This document shows, one piece after another, positions 42,136 through 50,881 of a stretch of 64,000 nt of DNA (position 1 is its first letter; each line of letters opens with the position of its first letter). Below the pieces are notes generated by a model. It was not told the DNA's origin, did not search any database, and was given only the letters and a program-made list of their open reading frames with translations. The stretch lies in contig NZ_JABMKX010000018.1 in assembly GCF_013204885.1 (NCBI RefSeq), positions 1 to 64,000 on the forward strand, read 5' to 3'. The DNA is from Paenibacillus tritici. GTDB taxonomy: Bacteria; Bacillota; Bacilli; Paenibacillales; Paenibacillaceae. The position numbers and the translations under genes are program-made.

Positions 42136-43914
42136 ATGACAGGCTGGGGCCGTTTCAAAGGCTACAACATTGCTTCGCTGCGCAAGGATATCATTTCAGG
42201 GACAATCGTCGGCGTGATTGCCATCCCCTTGGGGATGGCATTTGCTATTGCTTCCGGTGTGAAGCCGGAATACGGAATTTATACAACCATTGTAGCCGGT
42301 ATTCTGATTTCCCTTTTCGGAGGTTCAAGATTTCAGATCGGCGGGCCTACGGGTGCGTTTATTCCTATTTTATTCGGCATTGCCATGCAGTACGGCTACG
42401 AGAATCTGCTGATTGCCGGAATGATGGCCGGGGTGATTCTTGTCGTGATGGGCGTTCTGCGGCTGGGAGTTCTGATCCGGTTCATCCCGAAGCCGGTGAC
42501 GATCGGCTTCACGGCCGGGATCGCCGTTATTATTTTTAGCGGGCAGATTGCGAACTTTCTCGGCCTGAGGGATATGGAGCGGCATGAGAGCTTTGTGGAC
42601 AATATGAAAGAGATCGGTGCGCATCTCTCGACAATCAACCTGTACAGTATTCTGACTGCGGCGGTCTGTCTGGCCGTAGTGGTGCTGGGCATGAGGTTTG
42701 CTCCTAAGGTACCGGGTTCCCTGATCGGACTTCTGTGCGCCACGCTCATCGCTGCCCTGTTCTTCAGCGGCAAGGTGACCACTATCGGCTCTGCTTACGG
42801 GGATATCCCGAATACACTCCCGAGCTTTCACTTTCCGCTGATTACCTGGGAGAAGATCAAGCTGCTGATCCGCCCCGCGTTTATCATTGCCATGCTGGGG
42901 GCCATTGAGTCGCTGCTCTCCGCAGTAGTGGCGGACGGCATGTCGGGCGACCGCCATGACAGCAACCGCGAGCTGATCGGCCAGGGTGTTGCTAACATTG
43001 CCGCCCCGCTGTTCGGCGGAATACCGGCTACCGGTGCGATTGCCAGAACAGCTACCAACATCCGCAGCGGCGCAGCCTCTCCGCTCTCCGGTGTCATTCA
43101 CGGCGTAGTGGTGTTCCTGATTCTGCTGCTGTTTGCCCCGTATGCTTCCAGCATTCCGCTGGCAGCGATGGCGCCGATTCTGATGGTCGTCGCCTGGAAT
43201 ATGAGTGAACGCAAGGAATTCCTCCACCTGCTTAAGCTGAAGACCGGGGATTCACTGGTGCTGGCGACCACCTTCCTGCTGACCGTATTTGCCGATCTGA
43301 CACTGGCCGTGGAGGTGGGGCTGGTCCTTGCCGTTGTCCTCTTCGTGAAGCGGATGGGAGAAGTGCATCGAATCTCCAAGGTGCTGCCGGACCCGTCTTC
43401 CGTCAAGGTTGAGGCTCATATGGTAACAGAAAGCCATGATTGTCCGCAGATCGGAATCTATAATGTGGAGGGGCCGCTGTTCTTCGGAGCCGCTTACCGC
43501 TTCGACGATACCATGCCGGAGCTTGGCCCGGATCAGCCTAAGCTCATCCTGCTGCGCATGGGCAAGGTGCCGCTGATGGATACCACGGGCGAAGCCAATC
43601 TGGCTGCGCTGGTGAAGCAGTTGCAGGCGGATGCCGGGAGATTGATGATCTCGGGCATCCAGAGCCAGCCGCTGGAGCTGCTGAAGAAGACAGGGCTGTA
43701 CGACCGGATCGGTGCGGCACAGTTCTATGATCATACCGGCGGAGCGATCAATGAAGCGCTGGGAAGTGTGGATTACAACCGGTGCCGGGGCTGCGAACAT
43801 GCGGCCTTCAGAGAATGCAGCGCCTTCTCGGCGCTGGAGGAATCGTCACCGCGCAGCGCAGCCTTCAAGGGGCGTACCCCGGCGGTGACCGGGAAGCTGA
43901 GCGGCGGGGTATAA
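42136..43914 (+). CDS. SulP-family anion transporter with STAS domain
   Basis: A 592-residue permease with 10-14 membrane helices and a cytoplasmic STAS domain (about 430-545). SulP marks: ISGTIVGVIAIPLGMAFAIA and YGIYTTIVAGILISLFGGSR at the N-terminus, and GGIPATGAIARTATNIRSGA in the core. Members carry sulfate, bicarbonate or other anions by H+ or Na+ symport or exchange. A Cys-rich tail (NRCRGCEHAAFRECSAFSAL) is unusual and could bind a metal. The cysteine-free ArsR regulator just upstream probably controls it. Confidence 0.92.
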   Translation: MTGWGRFKGYNIASLRKDIISGTIVGVIAIPLGMAFAIASGVKPEYGIYTTIVAGILISLFGGSRFQIGGPTGAFIPILFGIAMQYGYENLLIAGMMAGVILVVMGVLRLGVLIRFIPKPVTIGFTAGIAVIIFSGQIANFLGLRDMERHESFVDNMKEIGAHLSTINLYSILTAAVCLAVVVLGMRFAPKVPGSLIGLLCATLIAALFFSGKVTTIGSAYGDIPNTLPSFHFPLITWEKIKLLIRPAFIIAMLGAIESLLSAVVADGMSGDRHDSNRELIGQGVANIAAPLFGGIPATGAIARTATNIRSGAASPLSGVIHGVVVFLILLLFAPYASSIPLAAMAPILMVVAWNMSERKEFLHLLKLKTGDSLVLATTFLLTVFADLTLAVEVGLVLAVVLFVKRMGEVHRISKVLPDPSSVKVEAHMVTESHDCPQIGIYNVEGPLFFGAAYRFDDTMPELGPDQPKLILLRMGKVPLMDTTGEANLAALVKQLQADAGRLMISGIQSQPLELLKKTGLYDRIGAAQFYDHTGGAINEALGSVDYNRCRGCEHAAFRECSAFSALEESSPRSAAFKGRTPAVTGKLSGGV

Positions 43915-43953
43915 CCGGCGTAATCCGATGATGCAGGTGAATGACCATCTAAG

Positions 43954-44005
43954 ACAAAGAGCTGTCCCAAACGCCATGAAATGGCTGCTTGGGACAGCTC
44001 TTTGT
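43954..44005 (+). terminator. Terminator of sulP, GCTGTCCCAA hairpin family
   Basis: Outer arm ACAAAGAGCTGTCCCAA pairs with TTGGGACAGCTCTTTGT; inner arm GCCAT/ATGGC; followed by TTTC. A shorter relative with the same inner core occurs at 55038-55076. Confidence 0.85.
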
Positions 44006-44037
44006 TTCGGTTTAAGATCAGCAATAATTGTAGTATG

Positions 44038-44215
44038 TACACTTAAAAACATCGAAAAGGCATACGAGCATCGTATACCTGTAGTCTGTACAACTAAATC
44101 AGGCCGAAGGAGTGAGAACAGGAAGAAAATGGAATTATAGATGTACGAAATACATCTAATTGAATAATTGGTTGGGAATCAGACATTTTAGTTGTACGAA
44201 GTACAATTAAGCCTG
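44038..44215. repeat. 51-bp repeat array E (degenerate)
   Basis: TGTACGAA occurs at 44142 and 44193, exactly 51 bp apart; the second sits in the perfect hairpin TTGTACGAAGTACAA followed by TTAAGCCTGCC. Upstream, related pieces TGTACACTTAA (44037) and TGTAGTCTGTACAACTAAA (44080) occur at non-51 spacing (43 and 62). The decamer GTACACTTAA is identical to one in array D. The region 43915-44405 has no gene. Confidence 0.65.
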
Positions 44216-44405
44216 CCGCAACCCCCATCATCGGGTCATTAGAAACCCACCGCAGCAAGCCATGGCCCGATGTGGTTTTCACTAGTTTTAATCTGACCAT
44301 ATTCCTGAGCGGAGAGCTCCGGCCGACACAACATTGGACTATACCGCCCCATATTTGTACAATTGATATAGCTGAACTATATCAAGGCAAGGAGATTATC
44401 CCTTC

Positions 44406-45107
44406 ATGAAGGAACTGAATTATACTAAGGTCTTCATCCTTTTGGCCGGAATGTCGGCGGCAACAATCGCAGTGTATCAGGTAGTATCCATTCGGACGGA
44501 TACGTATTATGCTTTTCTGCTCTGGAATCTGTTTTTGGCCTGGGTGCCGTTCTTCTTCTCGATGCTGGCGCATGAGCTGGATAAGCGGAAGATTGGCGGT
44601 CTGCTGATTCTGCCGCTGGGTATAGCCTGGCTGCTGTTTTTTCCGAATGCGCCTTATATTATGACCGACCTGGTGCATCTGACGGTACGCAAAAGCAAAT
44701 ATATCGTCGACGGAGCAATCCAGAGCCGGTACTGGTATGATCTGACCACCCTGCTCTTATTTACCTGGAGCGGCTGGCTGACCGGATTCTTCTCGCTGTA
44801 TCAGTTCCAGCATGTCATTTACCGCAAAAGCAATATGCTGCTCTCCTGGGTCTTCGTTCTGTTCGCCTGTGTGATGGGCGGTTATGGTGTACTGCTCGGC
44901 AGAGTCTACCGGCTGAACAGCTGGGATGTGCTGACAGACCGCCATCAGCTGTACCGGCTGGTCATGGACAGCCTCAACAGGAAGTCGGTGTTCTTCAGCC
45001 TGTTCGTCGCTTTTGTACTGCTGGTGATCTATGCTACTATGTATTGCCTGCTGAACGGGCTGGCGGGCGGGGACCGCCGGGGTTATTCCAAGGGCGGCAG
45101 AAGATGA
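44406..45107 (+). CDS. DUF1361 membrane protein
   Basis: A 233-residue protein with about six hydrophobic helices (FILLAGMSAATIAVYQVVSI, LLWNLFLAWVPFFFSMLAHE, LLILPLGIAWLLFFPNAPYI). The YPNAPYI-like segment is characteristic of DUF1361 (here FPNAPYIMTDLVHL). Function unknown. ATG 44406 follows CAAGGAGA. The 3' end overlaps the convergent MGMT-like gene by 25 bp. Confidence 0.85.
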   Translation: MKELNYTKVFILLAGMSAATIAVYQVVSIRTDTYYAFLLWNLFLAWVPFFFSMLAHELDKRKIGGLLILPLGIAWLLFFPNAPYIMTDLVHLTVRKSKYIVDGAIQSRYWYDLTTLLLFTWSGWLTGFFSLYQFQHVIYRKSNMLLSWVFVLFACVMGGYGVLLGRVYRLNSWDVLTDRHQLYRLVMDSLNRKSVFFSLFVAFVLLVIYATMYCLLNGLAGGDRRGYSKGGRR

Positions 45108-45469
45108 TCTTCCGCCCCGGCGCCGAAGTCACCCGTAAGCTCTGATTCCAGCTCCAGCTCGGGACCAGGGACATACTGATAACGCTCCAGGTCAACCATG
45201 CCCCGTTCGTCGAAGACCACTCCTTCTCCCGCTAAGTACAACTGCTGGAGGGAGGCGGACTCGTCTTCGGTCAGCGAGATCATTCCTTTGGCATTGATGA
45301 CCCTGTGCCACGGCAGTCTGTACTTTCTGCTCATGGAGTGCAGAATGCGCACAACCTGCCGGGCGGCCCGGGGGCTTCCGGCAGCACGGGCTACTCCGCC
45401 GTAGGTCATGACCGAGCCTTCAGGGATCGACTGAATAATGAGGATAACTTTGCGGGTGAATGGTGTCAT
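45083..45469 (-). CDS. Alkyltransferase-like protein (ATL)
   Basis: A 128-residue protein of the O6-methylguanine methyltransferase fold, but the active site is PWHRVI (Trp54) in place of PCHRV, so it cannot accept an alkyl group. This is the mark of ATL proteins, which bind O6-alkylguanine and flag it for nucleotide excision repair. MTYGGVARAAGSPRAARQVV is the DNA-binding helix with the Arg finger. A ~35-residue acidic tail (PGPELELESELTGDFGAGAE) is added at the C-terminus. Confidence 0.9.
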   Translation of the reverse strand: MTPFTRKVILIIQSIPEGSVMTYGGVARAAGSPRAARQVVRILHSMSRKYRLPWHRVINAKGMISLTEDESASLQQLYLAGEGVVFDERGMVDLERYQYVPGPELELESELTGDFGAGAEDHLLPPLE

Positions 45470-45703
45470 CGTACGGTCTCCTTTGTCTGTAACAGAACAG
45501 AACTATCCGCTGCTTAATGTACTAACCATACCATAAAGCTGCTGCGGCAAGGAGCCGCCGCTAGCCCTGATCATATGAAGTTTGTCCTCAGCCAGCCCCT
45601 TTCTTGCAGAGCGGGGCTATTTGCTGTTTCTTCTTGCGGGCGAATAGGAGTGAGAGAGACGGGGGATAATCAGAGCAATAGACATGCGACAGGAGGGACG
45701 TCT

Positions 45704-47251
45704 GTGAAAAATAAAGAGACTGTACGGAACAATGAATCTGCTGGTAACCTGTCAGCGAATCAACCGCTGAGCCTATCACTGGATGAGACGGTAGTACAGT
45801 TCAAGCGGATTTTTAATAATGACGGCACGCTGAGAGTCCGGATTATTGAGAATAACCAAGGCGTCCCTGTCCGCAGCGGCTTGATTTATGTGGATGGAAT
45901 GGTGGATCGGAATCTTATTCAGAATGGAATTGTTAAGCCGGTAATGGCCTATGAATGCACTGAAGAAGACAACGTGGACCCGGCAGGTCTGATGGAGACC
46001 CTGCGGATGGAAGTCATTAGTATCGCTGATATTATGGCTTCTGTGGAGCTGGACGAACTGGTCGGAGCTGTCGTTAGCGGGAAGACGGTGTTCTTGCTCG
46101 ATGGCTATGCCGGAGCGTTGATCATTGGCGCCCAGGGATGGGAAATACGGGCCATAGAAGAGCCTACAACGGAAAAAGCGGTCCGGGGCCCCAGAGAAGG
46201 CTTCACCGAATCGTTGCTGGTGAACCTGACCCTGATCCGCCGCAAGGTGCGGAATTCCGACTTGAAGTTTGTATTCACGGAGATTGGAACACGCAGCAAG
46301 ACACAGACCTGTATCTGTTATATGGAGAGTCTGGCCTCGCCCGACATTCTTAAGGAGCTGTATGACCGGCTTGCGCGTGTGGAGATTGACCACATCCTCG
46401 ATACGGGGTATCTGGCTGAACTCATCCGCGACGAACCCTATTCGCCGTTCGAGATGATAGGAAGTACAGAGCGGCCGGATTCCCTGGTCAGCAAAATGAT
46501 GGAGGGTAGAATCGGGCTGCTGATTGAGGGCACCCCGTTTGTTTTGACCCTGCCGTATGTGTTTGTGGAGAATTTCCAGGCCAGTGAGGACTATTATATC
46601 AATTATTATTTCGCTTCTTTTAACCGGCTGCTGCGGGTCCTTGGCGCGTTCATGTCAATCAGCATTCCAGCCGGGTATGTCGCGCTCGTTACGTATTCCC
46701 AGGAGATGGTCCCCACCTTACTGCTGCTGAGTATAGCTACCGCCCGGCAATCCGTTCCGTTTCCAACAATAGTCGAGGCGCTGATCATGCTGACCATCTT
46801 CGAGGTGCTGCGGGAGGCAGGGGCGCGGATACCGACCTCCATTGGCCAGGCCGTCAGCATCGTCGGGGCGCTGGTGCTGGGCCAGGCTGCCGTGGATGCC
46901 CGGATTGTCAGCGCGCCGATGGTTATCGTGGTCGGGCTGACAGGAATTACGACGCTGCTGAACCCCAGATTAACCGGGCCGCTGATTATCGTAAGACTGG
47001 CGCTGCTGTTTATCACCTTTTTCCTGGGTATCTACGGGTATTTCTTCGGCCTGCTGGGTCTGGTCATTCACCTGATGAGCCTGCGCTCCTTCGGTGTCTC
47101 TTACATGCTCGGGGTAGGTTCGATCCGGCCGCAGGATATTAAGGATACCGCAATCCGTGCACCCTGGTGGGATATGTATCTGCGCCCTGCCATCATCGGA
47201 GCGCGCAATATGAGACGGAAGCCGTCCAAGAAGACGGCCAAACGGTCATGA
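45704..47251 (+). CDS. Spore germinant receptor subunit A (GerA family)
   Basis: A 515-residue GerAA-type protein. N-terminal hydrophilic domain (~1-270) followed by four to five membrane helices at the C-terminus (VPTLLLLSIATARQSVPFPT, FEVLREAGARIPTSIGQAVS, GALVLGQAAVDARIVSAPMV). GTG 45704 is used because AGGAGGG lies six bases upstream; the frame extends 43 codons further with no signal. The receptor sits in the inner spore membrane and triggers germination on binding nutrients. First of a four-gene operon. Confidence 0.93.
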   Translation: MKNKETVRNNESAGNLSANQPLSLSLDETVVQFKRIFNNDGTLRVRIIENNQGVPVRSGLIYVDGMVDRNLIQNGIVKPVMAYECTEEDNVDPAGLMETLRMEVISIADIMASVELDELVGAVVSGKTVFLLDGYAGALIIGAQGWEIRAIEEPTTEKAVRGPREGFTESLLVNLTLIRRKVRNSDLKFVFTEIGTRSKTQTCICYMESLASPDILKELYDRLARVEIDHILDTGYLAELIRDEPYSPFEMIGSTERPDSLVSKMMEGRIGLLIEGTPFVLTLPYVFVENFQASEDYYINYYFASFNRLLRVLGAFMSISIPAGYVALVTYSQEMVPTLLLLSIATARQSVPFPTIVEALIMLTIFEVLREAGARIPTSIGQAVSIVGALVLGQAAVDARIVSAPMVIVVGLTGITTLLNPRLTGPLIIVRLALLFITFFLGIYGYFFGLLGLVIHLMSLRSFGVSYMLGVGSIRPQDIKDTAIRAPWWDMYLRPAIIGARNMRRKPSKKTAKRS

Positions 47252-48402
47252 GGCTTCTGCGCAGGGGGATGGCTTCTCTGCTCTCCCTGCTGCTGCTGCT
47301 GAACCTCTCTGGCTGCTGGAATTACACCGAGGTGGATGATATGGCTATTGTAGCCGGAGTGGCCATAGACAAGAATGAGGCGGACGGCAAGCTGCTGCTT
47401 ACGGTAGAACTGGTCGATACCAACGGGGGAATGGACAAAACACAGGCAGGCTTCAAGATGATCAGCCTCAGTGGAGATACGATGTTTGAAATCGTGCGCA
47501 ATATTATCTCTATAACCGGAAAGAAGCTGTTCTGGAGCCATGCCAAGTCTATTATTTTGAGCCGCGAGGTGGCCAGGGAAGGTCTGATTAAAGCGATTGA
47601 CTGGTACAGCAGAGATACGGAGACCAGGTCGGATGTATTCATATTCGTGTCCGGGGAGAAGACCGCACGCGAGGTGCTGAACCTGAACAGTACCACGGAA
47701 ACGATCATGTCGTTTGAATTGGCCCAAATGATGCGGGATGAGAAGTTCATCAGCACGGCGCCGGCGGTGGAAATATGGGATTTTATCGACAAGCTGGAAA
47801 CGAAGGGAAATAATGCAACTGCACCGATGATAAGTATTCACGAGGAGAACAACAAGCAGAACGAGCGGGTTACGGGTACCGCCATATTCAAGAAGGACCG
47901 CATGGTAGGCAGTCTGAATGGCGATGAGAGCAAAAGTATGCTGTTTGTCAAAAATAAAATAAAAGGAGGTGTCCTGGATATGGACGATAAACAAGGGAAC
48001 CCGGCATACTCTCTGGAGATTATCTCCAATCAGACCAAGGTGAAGCCAAGAATCGTGGACGGCAGACTTCAGATGCAGATTCATACCGTCACCAAGACGG
48101 GGCTTGATGAAGTAATGACCCCTCAGGGATTCGGCGAGGGCGAAAGTATTCAGGATATTGAACAAAGAGCGGGGGAACGGCTGCAGACTGATATTCTGGC
48201 AGTCATTCACAAGCTGCAGCGGGAATATGATGCCGATGTTTTTGGCTTTGGCGAGATGGTATTCGAGGAGCAGCCCAAGGTGTGGGCTAAGGTTAAGGAT
48301 CACTGGCTGGATACGTTCGCCGATCTGGATGTGACTGTCAGCTCCAAGGTGATTATACAGAGCAGCGCAAAGACATCGCGGGCCATCAGACCGGGGGATT
48401 GA
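47248..48402 (+). CDS. Spore germinant receptor lipoprotein subunit C
   Basis: A 384-residue Ger(x)C lipoprotein. The ATG overlaps the stop of the A subunit (ATGA). Signal peptide with lipobox NLSGC then WNYTEVDDMAIVAGVAIDKN, the family hallmark; also KKLFWSHAKSIILSREVARE and DWYSRDTETRSDVFIFVSGE. It is anchored outside the inner membrane and joins the A and B subunits. Confidence 0.93.
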   Translation: MRLLRRGMASLLSLLLLLNLSGCWNYTEVDDMAIVAGVAIDKNEADGKLLLTVELVDTNGGMDKTQAGFKMISLSGDTMFEIVRNIISITGKKLFWSHAKSIILSREVAREGLIKAIDWYSRDTETRSDVFIFVSGEKTAREVLNLNSTTETIMSFELAQMMRDEKFISTAPAVEIWDFIDKLETKGNNATAPMISIHEENNKQNERVTGTAIFKKDRMVGSLNGDESKSMLFVKNKIKGGVLDMDDKQGNPAYSLEIISNQTKVKPRIVDGRLQMQIHTVTKTGLDEVMTPQGFGEGESIQDIEQRAGERLQTDILAVIHKLQREYDADVFGFGEMVFEEQPKVWAKVKDHWLDTFADLDVTVSSKVIIQSSAKTSRAIRPGD

Positions 48403-48404
48403 TC

Positions 48405-48608
48405 ATGGTCATTTACGTTATTATCATCTACGTTTTCGTGGCGGTACTTGATCCCTATGGTCTGCTGAAAAAAAGAATGAAGCGGGATTTCCTGGTCTGC
48501 TCCGCCTTATATCTGATCTCCTTCTCCCTGGCCTTCGCGCTGGCGATGCATTGGGAGATTCCCAGTCCGACCCCGCTGATTGTCGATTGGGTGAAACGGT
48601 TATACTAG
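48405..48608 (+). CDS. Small membrane protein in the germination operon
   Basis: A 67-residue protein with two hydrophobic helices (VIYVIIIYVFVAVLDPYGLL and DFLVCSALYLISFSLAFALA) and a KKRMKR loop. It lies between subunits C and B, starting two bases after gerC. Small two-helix proteins (often called GerD-like or 'D subunits' in Bacillus) are found in some ger operons and affect receptor function; whether this is one is inference. Confidence 0.7.
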   Translation: MVIYVIIIYVFVAVLDPYGLLKKRMKRDFLVCSALYLISFSLAFALAMHWEIPSPTPLIVDWVKRLY

Positions 48609-48636
48609 AGCGCACTCCTGAAGGAGGATAGTCAGC

Positions 48637-49761
48637 ATGAGCAAAGAGATTATACCGGCGGGGCAATCCATCAGCATAGTAGTATTATTTATCAGCGGCA
48701 GCTCCCTGTTCATGGGGACATCGAGCCAGTCCGGCAACGGGAGCTGGATTGCCCAGCTTTTGGCGATATTACTGGCCGTCCCGCTCGTACTGATCTATGC
48801 GAGACTTCATGTGCTGTTCCCGGGGAAGGATCTGTACGATATGCTGATCTCTGTATTCGGTTCAGTCTTCGGGCGGATGCTCTCCTGTCTGTATATCTGG
48901 TATGCTTTACATCTGGGCGCGCTGGTGCTGTGCAATTTCGGGGAGTTCAGCAAGACGGTGGCGTTAACCTCCACCCCGATGCTGGCCCCTATGCTTGTAA
49001 TTGGCTTGCTCTGCATCTGGGTGGTCAATGCCGGGATAGAGGTGATTGGGAGAAGCGCAAAGTTCCTGCTGCTGTTCTCCTTCATTGTGATCGTCTTCAT
49101 TCAACTGCTCTCTGTGCCCAAGTTCGAATATCATCATATGAAGCCGATGCTGGAGACCGGCTGGGGGCTTGTATTTGCTGATACAGCAGGCTCCTTTACC
49201 TTTCCCTTCGCCGAGATTGTGATCTTCCTGGGTGCCTTCGGGGCAATGCCTGCCAAAGGCTCGGCCAGAAGGGTGCTGATTGGCGGTACGCTGATTGCCG
49301 GGTTGATCATTATCATGATTACGCTGCGCAACCTGCTGGTGCTCGGTCCGGACATTCTTTCCAGCCTGTATTTCCCTTCGTATGTGGCGGTGAGCCGGAT
49401 TAATATCGGTGATTTCTTGACCCGGATTGAAGGCTCGGCCGCCATCGTATTTGTCACGGCGCTATTCATTAAAGCCAGCTTGTGCCTGTACGTGACCTCC
49501 AATGGAGTGAGCAAAGTATTCAAGCTTAAAAGCTACAGGTCCGTGGTCCTCCAGATGGGGCTCATCATGGTGTATCTATCCGATTTCATCTACGCCGATA
49601 TTATGGAAATGCAGTCTTTCGCCTATCATATCTATAAGGTGTATGCACTCCCGTTCCAGGTGTTCATTCCCGTGCTTCTGTGGCTTACCGCAGAGCTGCT
49701 CACCCGCAGAAAGGGTGGCAGGCAGGGGAGCCTCCAGGGGCAAAAGCAGCAACCGGAGTGA
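48637..49761 (+). CDS. Spore germinant receptor permease subunit B
   Basis: A 374-residue GerAB-type transporter of the APC fold with ten membrane helices (QSISIVVLFISGSSLFMGTS, LYIWYALHLGALVLCNFGEF, FADTAGSFTFPFAEIVIFLG). Thought to bind the germinant amino acid or sugar. ATG 48637 follows GAAGGAGGA. Gene order A-C-small-B is known in Bacillaceae. Its end is followed by 140 bp without a clear terminator. Confidence 0.92.
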   Translation: MSKEIIPAGQSISIVVLFISGSSLFMGTSSQSGNGSWIAQLLAILLAVPLVLIYARLHVLFPGKDLYDMLISVFGSVFGRMLSCLYIWYALHLGALVLCNFGEFSKTVALTSTPMLAPMLVIGLLCIWVVNAGIEVIGRSAKFLLLFSFIVIVFIQLLSVPKFEYHHMKPMLETGWGLVFADTAGSFTFPFAEIVIFLGAFGAMPAKGSARRVLIGGTLIAGLIIIMITLRNLLVLGPDILSSLYFPSYVAVSRINIGDFLTRIEGSAAIVFVTALFIKASLCLYVTSNGVSKVFKLKSYRSVVLQMGLIMVYLSDFIYADIMEMQSFAYHIYKVYALPFQVFIPVLLWLTAELLTRRKGGRQGSLQGQKQQPE

Positions 49762-49903
49762 ATGTACCTCTTACAAGTATTTATAAGTACTGCTGCCGCC
49801 GCCCTGCATTGCGGGGTTGTTTGGTTTCGTCCTATGCCCAAGTTAGCTATAATGAGAGACAGAGAGAATCTCATAGAATAGGTTATGAAAGGCGTGAAGA
49901 CAG

Positions 49904-50524
49904 ATGAGTGTATCCAGCATTGTAATGTCCTCACACTGGGGCAGGGAGGTCAGACATAAGCTTGTCTCGCAAGGCTCCAAGGTATTGGCGGTGGTATTTC
50001 CGGGACAGAATTATTCCGCCGAGCGGCCGCTGCTGGAGTATGCGGGCAAGCTGGCCAGGGAATACGGCTGTGACCTGCTGCTGCTGGAATATGGCTACCA
50101 GACTGCAAGGGTGCCCTTCAAGCGCGAGGAGATTGATATTGTTGCCGAAGAATGTAAGGTGGCACTTGCTTCACTACCCGAATATGAGCAGCTGCTGTTC
50201 ATCAGCAAGAGTATGGGGACCATCGTTGCCGGTAAAGTGGCAGCAGAACCGGGGATGGGGGAGAAGGTCTCCCATCTGTTCCTCACACCGGTGGCTGAGA
50301 GCATCCCGTTCATCAGGCAGAGCCGGGGCAGTGTAATTTATGGCGGGAGTGACCCGATGTTCACCGGGCAGCATTCCGCCGAGCTGAGCGGGCTGAATCA
50401 GGTGCGGGTCTACCGGATTGACGACGCCAACCACTCTCTGGAAGTAGAAAGTGTCAATGAATCGCTGGCGGTACTGCTGGTTATTATTAATTTCTATCAC
50501 GAGTTTTTCCGTGATTCACTGTAG
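49904..50524 (+). CDS. Alpha/beta hydrolase-fold protein
   Basis: A 206-residue protein with a likely Ser-Asp-His triad: nucleophile elbow FISKSMGTIVAGK (SxSxG in place of GxSxG), Asp in YGGSDPMF and His in DDANHSLEVE. Early strand VLAVVFPGQNYSAERPLLEY fits the fold. Substrate unknown. It begins a same-strand set with the ABM, kinase-like and DUF1697 genes, gaps of 43, 19 and 31 bp. Confidence 0.8.
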   Translation: MSVSSIVMSSHWGREVRHKLVSQGSKVLAVVFPGQNYSAERPLLEYAGKLAREYGCDLLLLEYGYQTARVPFKREEIDIVAEECKVALASLPEYEQLLFISKSMGTIVAGKVAAEPGMGEKVSHLFLTPVAESIPFIRQSRGSVIYGGSDPMFTGQHSAELSGLNQVRVYRIDDANHSLEVESVNESLAVLLVIINFYHEFFRDSL

Positions 50525-50566
50525 GACAGGTACGAGGTCTATAAATAAGAAGGGGAGATGGACAAT

Positions 50567-50863
50567 ATGATTACAGAAGCGGCAATGCTACAGGTGAAGG
50601 CTGGACAGACCCGGCAGTTCGAACAGAGCTTCAGGGAGGCCTCCCCGCTGATTGCTTCGATAGACGGCTATTTGGGCCATGAGCTGCAGCATTGTCTGGA
50701 GGATGACCACAAATATCTGCTGATTGTCAGATGGCGCAGCCTCGAGGATCATACGGTGGGTTTCAGGGAATCTGCCCAGTATCAGGAATGGAAGGCACTG
50801 CTGCATCATTATTACAGTCCATTTCCGGTAGTTGAGCATTACTCGCAGATCAGTCTGAGTTAG
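50567..50863 (+). CDS. Antibiotic biosynthesis monooxygenase domain protein
   Basis: A 98-residue ferredoxin-like ABM protein (EAAMLQVKAGQTRQFEQSFR, GHELQHCLEDDHKYLLIVRW, FRESAQYQEWKALLHHYYSP). ATG 50567 is nine bases from AAGGGGAG; ATG 50558 overlaps that site. Related in fold but not closely in sequence to the ABM gene at 38663. The substrate is unknown. Confidence 0.85.
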   Translation: MITEAAMLQVKAGQTRQFEQSFREASPLIASIDGYLGHELQHCLEDDHKYLLIVRWRSLEDHTVGFRESAQYQEWKALLHHYYSPFPVVEHYSQISLS

Positions 50864-50881
50864 GCGGGAAGGAGGGCTTGT

